DNA from: Gloeocapsopsis dulcis
Lineage (GTDB): Bacteria > Cyanobacteriota > Cyanobacteriia > Cyanobacteriales > Chroococcidiopsidaceae
Direction of reading: 5' to 3'
Assembly (NCBI RefSeq): GCF_032163395.1
Contig: NZ_CP119968.1
Span: 729,501 to 793,500, forward strand
DNA: 64,000 bases
In this document: piece by piece, positions 9,468-17,566 of the stretch
Layout of the letters: every line of letters starts with the position of its first letter
How positions within the stretch are numbered: position 1 is the stretch's first letter
Translations under genes and position numbers: made by a program
The notes under the pieces: model-generated
Databases searched by the model: none
Told to the model about the DNA's origin: nothing
Seen by the model: the letters and a program-made list of their open reading frames with translations, nothing else

Positions 9468-10546
9468 AGCCAGATGGTCGTCATTTAAAGTTGTACAGTC
9501 GCTACCCAATTGATAGTAAAATCGCCGCCGTCAGCCCTAGTAATGAACCAGTGCAAGCAAATCCACATCTGCGCTGGCATCCTTTACGCGGTGAATGGGT
9601 AGCCTACGCGAGTCACCGTCAAGCGCGGACTTTCATGCCGCCTCCAGAATATAACCCCCTCGCACCTACCAGCAATCCAACATTTCCGACTGAACTACCT
9701 AATGGTAGATATGATGTCGCTGTGTTTGATAACCGCTTTCCCTCACTCACACTGGCTGCACACAATCCGCCGCAGTCTATTGTGGAAACCTTACCCGCGC
9801 ATGGTGCGTGTGAGGTGGTGGTATTTACGCAAGATCCGCAAGCTTCGTTGGGTTCGTTAGAACTCGACCACTTAGATTTGTTATTGCAAGTGTGGGGCGA
9901 TCGCACGCGCATACTCGGAGAAAATTCCCAAATTCAATATGTACTACCGTTTGAAAATAAAGGCGTCGAAGTTGGCGTGACGTTGCACCATCCCCACGGA
10001 CAGATTTATGCTTATCCGTTTATCCCACCCGTACCCGCACAGATGCTGGAGATGCAAGGGCGCTTTTATGCAGAACATCAACGGGGTTTGCTGCAAGATT
10101 TAATTCAAAAGGAGATTGCCGACAACCAAAGAATTATTTATCAAGATGAAGCAGCGATCGCGTTCGTTCCGGTGTGTGCGCGTTATCCTTATGAAGTGTG
10201 GATTGCCCCAATTCAGCCAGTTGCAACTTTTTGTGACCTAAGTGCAGTGCAACGCTCATGCCTTGCCAAAGCTTTAAAAACGGTCACGCTTAAATATGAT
10301 GGCTTATGGCAGCGCCCATTTCCTTACTTGATGGCGTGGTTTCAAGCACCTACCGATGGTGCAGCGCATCCCGAAGCACATTTGCACGCGCAATTTTATC
10401 CTCCCTATCGCACAAGCGATCGCCTGAAATATTTAGCAGGAACCGAACTCGCCGCAGGGATGTTTGCCAACGATGCCCTGCCAGAGGAAAAAGCTAAGGA
10501 GTTACAAGCTGTCGTTATCAGTAGCGAACTAGTAGACATGACATGA
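9446..10546 (+). CDS. galT: Galactose-1-phosphate uridylyltransferase
   Basis: A 366-residue Leloir-pathway enzyme that exchanges UMP between UDP-glucose and galactose-1-phosphate. The active-site motif HHPHGQIYAYP carries the His-Pro-His of the UMP-accepting histidine. A second metal and phosphate motif, HPEAHLHAQFYPP, lies near the C-terminus. The start lies 22 bp inside the end of the GH2 gene, with AGGAGG just before the ATG. That overlap indicates translational coupling. Length matches the family. Confidence 0.95.
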   Translation: MYSHKLLKPDGRHLKLYSRYPIDSKIAAVSPSNEPVQANPHLRWHPLRGEWVAYASHRQARTFMPPPEYNPLAPTSNPTFPTELPNGRYDVAVFDNRFPSLTLAAHNPPQSIVETLPAHGACEVVVFTQDPQASLGSLELDHLDLLLQVWGDRTRILGENSQIQYVLPFENKGVEVGVTLHHPHGQIYAYPFIPPVPAQMLEMQGRFYAEHQRGLLQDLIQKEIADNQRIIYQDEAAIAFVPVCARYPYEVWIAPIQPVATFCDLSAVQRSCLAKALKTVTLKYDGLWQRPFPYLMAWFQAPTDGAAHPEAHLHAQFYPPYRTSDRLKYLAGTELAAGMFANDALPEEKAKELQAVVISSELVDMT

Positions 10547-10570
10547 TACCCACCTTATTAGGTATTTGCT

Positions 10571-11734
10571 GTGCAGCAAAATTCAACAAATGGGATGAAT
10601 CACTTTAGTGAAGAAGTTTCCACTAAGCTGGAATTAATACGTAAAATTCTCGTTGAAACTGAGGCACAAGGTTTACGTCTTCGCGGTACCGATTGGTTTG
10701 CTTGGGCAACGGCTGGGGCTTCTAACACGGTACTCCTTACTGCTGAGACTGGAGTTGCAGAAGTATTGGTAACTGCCCAAGATGCTTGGGTATTGACCGA
10801 TGAAATCGAAGCCCAACGGCTAAAGGACGAAGAACTACCCGCAAGTTTTCAGTTATACGTTAACCCCTGGGCTGATGCTGCGAGTCGCGAAGCCTTTGTG
10901 CGGGATGCTACTTCGGGTGGCAAGGTTTTAAGCGATCGCCCAATTCCCCATGTTGAGAAGCGCTTACCACCCTCGCTGTGTTATCATAAAAGAGTCATGA
11001 TGTCAAGTGAGCTGGCGCGATATCGTCAAATAGGACGCCAAGCCAGCGAAGCGATGACCGAGGTATTGCAGGCAGCTAAGCCGACTTGGACCGAGTATCA
11101 GTTAGCAGGTGCAGGTGCAGAAGCATTGTGGGCTAGAGGGTTGCATCCAGCTTTAACCTTGGTAGCTGGCGAACGGCGTTTACCATTATACCGTCATGCT
11201 ACACCAAGCCGCGAACTCTTGGGGCGAGAAGCAATGCTCGTGTTCTGCGCACGAGGATTTGGATTGTATGCGAATCTGACCCGATTTGTTTACTTTGGTG
11301 CGTTAACAGCAGACAAATCCGCAATGCATAACTACGTTCGTGAAATCGAAGCCGAAGCGTTGGATTTGTGTCAGCTAATATCGGCGAGGACACCTCGCCG
11401 CCCGCTGCCATACCAGTCTGGAGTGACTTTAGATGCAATTTATCACGCCCTAGCGCAAGCTTATCAACAACACGGGTTTCCTCATGCGATTCGCGAACAT
11501 CACCAGGGAGGAACAACAGGATATCTAGCGCGAGAAATTGTGGCAAATCCCACAACGACTGACACTCTAGTAGAAAACATCGTTGTTGCTTGGAATCCTA
11601 GTTTACCAGGGGCAAAGATTGAAGATACTTTTGCGATTGTGAGTGAGGGAAAGTTGGAAAATTTGACTTTCGATCCTAATTTTCCCAACGTGGAAGTAAG
11701 AGGAAGGCTGCGCCCTGTGCCTTTAATTAATTAA
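10571..11734 (+). CDS. M24 (pita-bread fold) family protein lacking some metal ligands
   Basis: A 387-residue protein with the two-part architecture of M24 peptidases: a creatinase-like N-domain, then the pita-bread domain. The usual first two metal-binding aspartates are not seen, because the regions read FCARGFGLYANLTR where an active peptidase has D and SDxTR. The HHQGGTTGY histidine and the later KIEDT glutamate remain. It may therefore not be a normal dimetal aminopeptidase, and a sugar-related role is possible. It lies between galT and galK with 24 and 4 bp gaps, clearly in the same operon. The start is GTG, with ATG at 10592 as the alternative. Confidence 0.8.
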   Translation: MQQNSTNGMNHFSEEVSTKLELIRKILVETEAQGLRLRGTDWFAWATAGASNTVLLTAETGVAEVLVTAQDAWVLTDEIEAQRLKDEELPASFQLYVNPWADAASREAFVRDATSGGKVLSDRPIPHVEKRLPPSLCYHKRVMMSSELARYRQIGRQASEAMTEVLQAAKPTWTEYQLAGAGAEALWARGLHPALTLVAGERRLPLYRHATPSRELLGREAMLVFCARGFGLYANLTRFVYFGALTADKSAMHNYVREIEAEALDLCQLISARTPRRPLPYQSGVTLDAIYHALAQAYQQHGFPHAIREHHQGGTTGYLAREIVANPTTTDTLVENIVVAWNPSLPGAKIEDTFAIVSEGKLENLTFDPNFPNVEVRGRLRPVPLIN

Positions 11735-11738
11735 AGCT

Positions 11739-12803
11739 ATGAACTTTCAACAGATATTTGGTAGTCTACCGGAAATCGAAGCGAGTGCGCCTGGAAGAGT
11801 TAATCTACTTGGCGAACATACCGACTACAACGATGGTTTTGTTCTCCCCACTGCAATTCCTCAACGCACAACCGTACAAATAGGTTTGAGTCGCGATCGC
11901 GACTCACACTTTTACTCGGAAAATTTAGATGAAAAAGTCAGTATTTCCGGCGATCACCCGCCGTCTAGCTTTGCAAGTTATATTTTTGGCTGTATCGAAT
12001 TATTAATCAAATCAGGTTATGCAATACCACCACTGAATCTCTGTGTTAAATCTACCGTACCAATCGGTTTAGGTTTATCAAGTAGTGCCGCCTTAGAAGT
12101 CGCAACGCTTAGGGGATTGCGATTACTTTTCAATCTTCCACTCAATGATGTCGAACTTGCCCAAATCGGACAACAAGCAGAAATTCAGTACGCAGGTTTA
12201 AACTGCGGCATTATGGATCAAATGGCATCAAGCTTAGCTGACACCAACTCAATGCTATTTCTCGATACGCGCACTTTACAAAGGCAAGTGTTACCTTTCC
12301 CCGAAGGAACTGAAATTTTAGTCATCGATAGTGGCGTTCATCACGCACTCGCAAAAGATAGCGGTTACAATCAGCGTCGGGCTGAGTGCGAGGCAGCAGC
12401 ACAGCTACTGAAAGTAAAGGCACTGCGAGATATCACAGATCCACACGCGGTAGAGTTCTTACCCGAACCACTTAAACGTCGCGCGCGTCATGTCATTACC
12501 GAAAATAACCGAGTGCTGGAAGCTGCACAAGGAGTGTCAGCTAAGCGCTTTGGCGAATTAATGAATGCTTCCCATGCGAGTCAGCGCGATGATTACGAAG
12601 TTTCGGTTGTCGCAGTTGATACCTTAGTTGCCATCTTGCAGAAAACACCTGGAGTATTCGGCGCACGCCTTACTGGTGGAGGGTTTGGTGGAGCTTGCGT
12701 TGCTTTGATTGCATCGGGTGAGGAAGCGATCGCAACTGATATACTCGAACAATACAACCACGCAGGTTATATTGGACGCATTTTAGTTCCTACTCAGGGT
12801 TAG
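11739..12803 (+). CDS. galK: Galactokinase
   Basis: A 354-residue GHMP kinase that phosphorylates galactose at C1. The galactokinase signature is intact near the N-terminus (GRVNLLGEHTDYNDGFVLP). The ATP-binding loop PIGLGLSSSAALEVA and the C-terminal GGGFGGACVAL follow. The gene starts 4 bp after the M24-family gene and ends the operon, so the window contains beta-galactoside hydrolysis plus two of the Leloir steps. The galE epimerase is not in the window. Confidence 0.96.
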   Translation: MNFQQIFGSLPEIEASAPGRVNLLGEHTDYNDGFVLPTAIPQRTTVQIGLSRDRDSHFYSENLDEKVSISGDHPPSSFASYIFGCIELLIKSGYAIPPLNLCVKSTVPIGLGLSSSAALEVATLRGLRLLFNLPLNDVELAQIGQQAEIQYAGLNCGIMDQMASSLADTNSMLFLDTRTLQRQVLPFPEGTEILVIDSGVHHALAKDSGYNQRRAECEAAAQLLKVKALRDITDPHAVEFLPEPLKRRARHVITENNRVLEAAQGVSAKRFGELMNASHASQRDDYEVSVVAVDTLVAILQKTPGVFGARLTGGGFGGACVALIASGEEAIATDILEQYNHAGYIGRILVPTQG

Positions 12804-12814
12804 ACCCGTTCATC

Positions 12815-13084
12815 TCAATCTGGACACAAACGTTGATTTATTGGCTTCTCACGCGCTGCTAAACTTTTTTGACTAAAGCTTTTTCCTCTGGCGATCGCTT
12901 TAACAAGAGTTCTTCCTGCTTGCAAGGTAAGCCAGCGTTCGCGGATGAGACGCTTAATAAGTTCGCTGCGATTAGTATCTTTCTCGCGAGCTAAGATATC
13001 GCGCAGCTGCTGCTCTGTTTCCTCGTCTAGCCTTACGTAAGCATTTTTGTTGTACCTGTATTGCAAGTAATATAAGTATAGCAA
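12815..13084 (-). CDS. Ribbon-helix-helix (CopG/Arc-like) protein
   Basis: A small basic protein with a ribbon-helix-helix core: strand AYVRLDEETEQQLRDIL, then NRSELIKRLIRERW. It is followed by a basic tail with KAIARGKSF. Such proteins are DNA-binding antitoxins or autorepressors. No partner toxin is seen next to it. There is no in-frame ATG; TTG at 13084 or TTG at 13066 must be used. It faces galK tail to tail with an 11-bp gap. Confidence 0.6.
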   Translation of the reverse strand: MLYLYYLQYRYNKNAYVRLDEETEQQLRDILAREKDTNRSELIKRLIRERWLTLQAGRTLVKAIARGKSFSQKSLAAREKPINQRLCPD

Positions 13085-13134
13085 CTTTGACTACTGCCCC
13101 CATACTGCCAAGGTTGCTAGAAGTTGTCGCTTAA

Positions 13135-13335
13135 TTAGGAACACTCGCAACTTAAAACAAGTTGACCATTTGGCAGCCGATACACACCTTGCGGTTCCAC
13201 AATTGGATCGCCGATGTACCAAGGATGAGTAGCATCAGTAGTGCGATCGCCCCCTCCTGATACCACCCCAACGCAAGCAACCCAACCTACTAACTTCAAC
13301 TGCCAACGCCAATCGAACCAGTTTCTCGTCATCAC
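13135..13335 (-). CDS. Small hypothetical protein with possible signal anchor
   Basis: A 66-residue frame starting GTG-ATG, so Met2 at 13332 is the better start. It has a short hydrophobic stretch (LKLVGWVACVGVVSG) near residues 13-28, followed by a polar part with PQGVYRLPNGQLVLSCECS. It might be a short secreted or membrane-attached protein. I do not recognise the family. HIP1-like sequence lies inside it, as in neighbouring genes. Confidence 0.4.
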   Translation of the reverse strand: MMTRNWFDWRWQLKLVGWVACVGVVSGGGDRTTDATHPWYIGDPIVEPQGVYRLPNGQLVLSCECS

Positions 13336-13564
13336 CGAATTGGTTTCCTTAACAAATTATTTTTTATAGCAAACAAAAAATAAATTGATGATTATGTATA
13401 AAATTTAATCAACCTATGCTACATAAAACCCTATAACAAAGCAAGGATGAGCTATAGCAATTACTTGATTTGTTAAGGATTTTTTATAAATATACTAATC
13501 GTTTTGTCTTTTGCAAAATGAATTGCCTTTTTGTCTTCTCGATATATCAATTTGATTTAAAATT

Positions 13565-13744
13565 TTATAGCACAAAGGAATTTTGATGAATAGCTGGCTG
13601 AATGTAGCCTGCTGTTGTGTAATCTCGCCCGAAGACAAACTCACTGTAGTCAGCAACGTTATCAAGTCCTAGCAAGCTCAGAAGGGTTTCTACAACGAGC
13701 CAAAGTACTGTTTTAATTAATAAGTTTTTCCACAAAATGTTCAT
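13565..13744 (-). CDS. 59-residue small protein
   Basis: A short gene starting with ATG at 13744 and ending with TAA at 13565. The protein begins MNILWKNLLIKTVLWLVVE, a likely amphipathic or membrane helix. It continues LLGLDNVADYSEFVFGRD, a pattern I recall from short cyanobacterial proteins of unknown function. The codon pattern and the clear helix-then-acidic layout support a real gene. No obvious ribosome binding site was seen. Confidence 0.55.
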   Translation of the reverse strand: MNILWKNLLIKTVLWLVVETLLSLLGLDNVADYSEFVFGRDYTTAGYIQPAIHQNSFVL

Positions 13745-14338
13745 CGTTTTCTATTTGTTGGAAATGAACTGAAACTCTTTACTCAATTCAAACTATAGGA
13801 AAATAATCTTGGAAATACACCTGCTTTATGTGCAATTACGATCGCAGAACTAGGGTGAATTAATAGCTTAATTACGATCTCTTTATTGCCAAAAACTGTA
13901 TTGATAAATCTAGAAGATAGAATTTACCTACTCTAAAGCTGTTTAAGTAAGTTAACTAAATTCAATATGGAATATGGAACGGCAACTTACGTGCCTAACT
14001 GCACTAACTACTCATTCACTAATTTAAGTTGGCTATTGCACTTTTCTGCAATTACAGTGGCGTAATTTTGCTATGAGAGTATCCCAGCTTTGCTATTAAC
14101 TTCACATAAAAGGTGAATACATTATCTAAGTGCAAGCCTTATTGTTTAAATCGAATACACAACTACTTCATTTGGAAGCACTTAAAGAAGACACGGCAAA
14201 AAAGAAGCTTCAATTATTGATTGAAACTTTAACCAATACTTATTTTTTTATTCGTCTCACTTATTTTCATCAGTAATTGTGCGGTTATATAACGAGCGAT
14301 CGCTGATTTTCTACTATTTTCCTTAGTTAGGAGGCTTT
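13745..14338. other. Leader region of the polyketide cluster
   Basis: About 590 bp of AT-rich DNA without a convincing gene. It should hold the promoter of the biosynthetic cluster that starts at 14339. A TATATAA stretch near 14286 and a HIP1 site at 14296-14303 are the visible landmarks. No regulator gene for the cluster was found nearby. Confidence 0.4.
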
Positions 14339-14455
14339 ATGTACGCTAATTTTTGGTCAATCTTTACAACTATTACTTTATTGGTTGAAATGATTCCCAG
14401 CTTAATCATTATTACTTTGGCGCTGACAACTAAGAAGTGCCAAGCAAAACTTTAA
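14339..14455 (+). CDS. 38-residue membrane peptide at head of cluster
   Basis: A very short gene starting at an ATG placed 5 bp after a near-perfect ribosome binding site (TAGGAGG). It encodes a peptide of 38 residues with one hydrophobic helix (MIPSLIIITLALTT) and a basic end TKKCQAKL. The strong Shine-Dalgarno sequence, rare in this window, argues that it is translated. It lies 48 bp before the b5-desaturase and in the same direction. Possible roles are a leader peptide, a small membrane subunit of the desaturase/exporter, or an unrelated peptide. None is shown. Confidence 0.6.
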   Translation: MYANFWSIFTTITLLVEMIPSLIIITLALTTKKCQAKL

Positions 14456-14503
14456 CGAAAATCTATCAATGTAGCTTACAAAAATAAGGAACATCAGAGC
14501 ATT

Positions 14504-16055
14504 ATGAATGCAATATCACAGATTTTTAAGTACACACAATTCAAACTAAAGGGAAACGAAGCCTCTGAGTCTGTGGCAGATGAGCATTCTATGGGCGATC
14601 GCAGTTCTAAACCCGCCAATCTGAGTGGTTCGCCTGAGTTCGCGAGCAAAAATATGCCTAACGTATGGATTTACGACGGAGAGGCATATGACTTATCTGA
14701 CTTCGTTAAGAAGCATCCAGGTGGAGAATTCTTCATTGGGCGTATGAAGAATAGAGACATCACAGCACTCGTTAATATCTTTCAATATCTTTCACTCCAA
14801 TCCCGAAAGAGTTAAGAAACTCCTCAAGAAATATGCTTTGGGGCGAAAAGCTACACCTGAAGACTTTCATCCTAAATATAATGCTCCACCATTCTTATTT
14901 CGTGACGATTTTGATGGTTGGAGAGATACACCAAAGTTTGACTTTCGTAACAAACCACAACTTCTAAACAGGATTAAGGCAAGACTAAACAATCCAGAAA
15001 TGAAAACAAAAATTGCTCAAATGGACTTTCTGTTTGATGCAGTTACCGTCATTTTGTTCATTATCTATATCCTTGTGCAATTGCTGCGACTAAATTTTGT
15101 GCAGTATATGCCAATTTATCTTTTTGTTCCACTCATGGCGGCTCTCAGAATCTCACTTTCAGGGGCTGGACATTACTTCAACCATCGAGCACAAGTCCGC
15201 TGGAATAAGCTATTTGCACACATTTTTGATATTAACTATGTTCCCATGTCTTTCGTAGTTATTGACGGTCATAGCTTGATGCATCATCCATACACTCAGA
15301 GCGATGTAGATGTCAAGCAAAATGTTTTCACCGCAATGATGGAACTGCCTCGTTACTATCGAATTCCACTTCATACTGTACACAAATTAGGTCATGTTCT
15401 CACTGGTATGTTCGTCCGCACAATTGAGATGTGTACATATGCAATCAAGTATGGCGTAAAAGACTTCTATGGCTCTTGGCAACGAAGTTTACCACATTAT
15501 GTAGGCATGGTAAGTATGCGAGTTCTACTTTTTAGTGAGTTGATTGCATTTTGGATGCATGGCGATCTTGCAGCTTGGTTTGGACAATTTGTTCTCACTT
15601 TATGGATTAGTACATTCATGATTGTTGCTAGTCACGATTTTGAAGAAGAAGTAAAAGACGATTTGAGTGAAGAACAAGACTGGGCAGTATTGCAAATTAA
15701 AAACTCTTACGATCTAACAATGGTTGGCAACAAGTATATTGACTGCTTTTTGTCAGCAGGTTTGAGTCCACATCGCGTCCACCATGTCCTTCCTTATCAG
15801 AAAAGTGGTTTTGCCAATGTCATTAGTGAAGACATTGTCTGCGAAGAGGCAGAAAAATTCAATATTGTTTGGTCTAAGCCAAAGAACTTCTTTTGCGATC
15901 GCCTGCCCATTTTGGCAAGACATTATTTGTTTAGTCCATCAAGATGGGCAAAAAACAAAAACCGTGGACTATTGAAGGAACATTTTCACCCACAAGCATT
16001 ACGAACATCAGCGGAATATATCTACAAAGGTTTTGTTGGTATTGGTTCAATCTGA
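14504..16055 (+). pseudogene. Cytochrome b5-fatty acid desaturase fusion, split by a 10-bp duplication
   Basis: The first part (from ATG 14504) is a cytochrome b5 heme domain with VWIYDGEAYDLSDFVKKHPGG. The frame breaks at a perfect tandem repeat of AATATCTTTC (14774-14783 and 14784-14793). Removing one copy restores a single 513-residue frame that reads through NIFHSNPERVKKLL into the rest. That rest is a membrane desaturase/hydroxylase with histidine clusters HYFNHR, HSLMHH, HDFEEE and HRVHH and several membrane segments. The second part has no start of its own. The enzyme would draw electrons through b5 to oxidise an acyl chain, probably a starter or product of the adjacent type III PKS. 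The gene may be phase-variable, recently broken, or an assembly error. Confidence 0.85.
14774..14793 (+). repeat. Perfect 10-bp tandem duplication causing a frameshift
   Basis: AATATCTTTC occurs twice back to back inside the b5-desaturase gene. The reading frame downstream matches the family only if one copy is removed; the remaining length is then 1542 bp, a whole number of codons. The duplication is thus the only lesion in the gene. Such repeats can contract by replication slippage. Confidence 0.9.
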
Positions 16056-16112
16056 CACGACACGATTGCTCATCTATTTATTAACGAATACAAGTATAGA
16101 AAGGAGATTTAT

Positions 16113-17348
16113 ATGAATGCTCAAGTAAAAATACACGAAAACAATGTCCGCCCTTTTATTCAGTCAACCCAGAATAAATCAACACTCAATTTTGATCAAC
16201 TTTGCCCAATTAAACCAAAGCAGATTGTACCTACAATTGAAAGCATTGCAACTGGTACACCCAATAACATTGTTCAACAATCGGACGCGGCTAAAGTTGT
16301 TGCGAACCTTCCCACATTAGAGCAGAACCGCTGCCGCATCGAGAAGCTTTATAGCAATACTCAAATTGAGACAAGACGCCTAGCAGTCAACTTGTTATCT
16401 GAGGAAGCGATCGCTCTCAATCAGCATGGTACTATTCAATCACGAATGCAGATGTATCAAGAGTATGCTGTACCGCTTGCTGAACAAGTTACTAGAAAAG
16501 CTCTTTCATCTGCTGCCGCCAAGATAGATAATACTGTTGGCTCAAAGACTATTGAAGATTCTATTCGCCTCATTGTTTTTGTGTCGAGTACAGGCTTCGT
16601 TGCACCAGGAGTAGATGCGGCATTGATTGAGAACCTTGGACTCAGGCGAGACATAGCGCGAGTTACAGTGAGTTTTATGGGTTGTGCAGCGGCGATGAAT
16701 GGACTACGTGTTGCCTGCGATCATGTACGTGGGAACCCCACCCACAAAGCCCTTGTCGTCTGCCTTGAATTGAGTTCAGTCAACGCAGTGTTTGCAGATG
16801 ATATCAACGATGTGATTATTCATAGCATTTTTGGCGATGGGTGTGCGGCAGTCGTAGTCGGCGCTTGTGCAGAAGATCAGGCGATCGCTCAAGGTAAAGT
16901 TTTCATTAGAGATCACCTCAGTTATTTAGCTGAAAATACTCAAGACGGTATCGTTCTTGGCATCCGCAACAATGGAATTACTTGTCAACTTTCGCGTCAG
17001 TTACCTGATTATATTGAGAATTGTGTAGGTTCAATTGTTGAAGGTTTTCTAGCTAACCATAAGTTGACCAAAGAAAGTATCGATCTCTGGGCAGTTCATC
17101 CTGGTGGCACGCGCATTATTGAAAAAGCACAGCGATCGCTTGGGCTTAGCGATAGTCAAGTTGCTGATAGTTGGGCGATACTGCGTCAGTATGGCAATAT
17201 GCTTAGTCCCTCGGTACTGTTTGTCATAGAACGTATGCTGCTGAGATGCGAACAAAATTCAACAGAAAATATGAAACCATTAACGGGAATTGCCTTTTCA
17301 TTTTCACCAGGGATTGGCGTAGAAGGTATTCTCTTTCAGAAGGCTTAG
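16113..17348 (+). CDS. Type III polyketide synthase (chalcone/alkylresorcinol synthase family)
   Basis: A 411-residue ketosynthase-fold enzyme that condenses an acyl starter with malonyl-CoA units. All three catalytic residues are visible: Cys191 in SFMGCAAAMNG, His329 in WAVHPGGTRI and Asn362 in QYGNMLSPS. A CoA-site GFVAPGVD precedes the Cys. The N-terminus carries an extra 35 or so residues compared with short family members. A clear GGAG box lies 8 bp before the ATG. Between a b5-desaturase and an exporter, it is likely to make an alkylated phenolic, pyrone or resorcinol lipid, but the product is unknown. Confidence 0.92.
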   Translation: MNAQVKIHENNVRPFIQSTQNKSTLNFDQLCPIKPKQIVPTIESIATGTPNNIVQQSDAAKVVANLPTLEQNRCRIEKLYSNTQIETRRLAVNLLSEEAIALNQHGTIQSRMQMYQEYAVPLAEQVTRKALSSAAAKIDNTVGSKTIEDSIRLIVFVSSTGFVAPGVDAALIENLGLRRDIARVTVSFMGCAAAMNGLRVACDHVRGNPTHKALVVCLELSSVNAVFADDINDVIIHSIFGDGCAAVVVGACAEDQAIAQGKVFIRDHLSYLAENTQDGIVLGIRNNGITCQLSRQLPDYIENCVGSIVEGFLANHKLTKESIDLWAVHPGGTRIIEKAQRSLGLSDSQVADSWAILRQYGNMLSPSVLFVIERMLLRCEQNSTENMKPLTGIAFSFSPGIGVEGILFQKA

Positions 17349-17566
17349 TAAGCGAGTAACTATCTCTCATTCTTCACAGAAGTAATACCTTCATCAAATT
17401 CAATAGCATGTTTCCAACTAAGGCAATGGTCAATATGGTTAGGACACTATAAAAGCTCAAAGTTGCTGCCCTAAGTAGCTTTTAACCCTGACCTCTGACC
17501 CCTGCTATAACTTCAGCTTTTTTCCTACTTAAACATAAATCATTCTTTAAAAAAGGACTGAGTAGC

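Noticed and set aside
11199-11555. A 118-codon minus-strand frame inside the M24-family gene
   Set aside because: The plus-strand gene is clearly coding; the antisense frame has no recognisable domain.
14838-16055. Desaturase as a separate gene with its own TTG start
   Set aside because: The TTG is an internal leucine of a conserved stretch continuing from the b5 part once the 10-bp duplication is removed.
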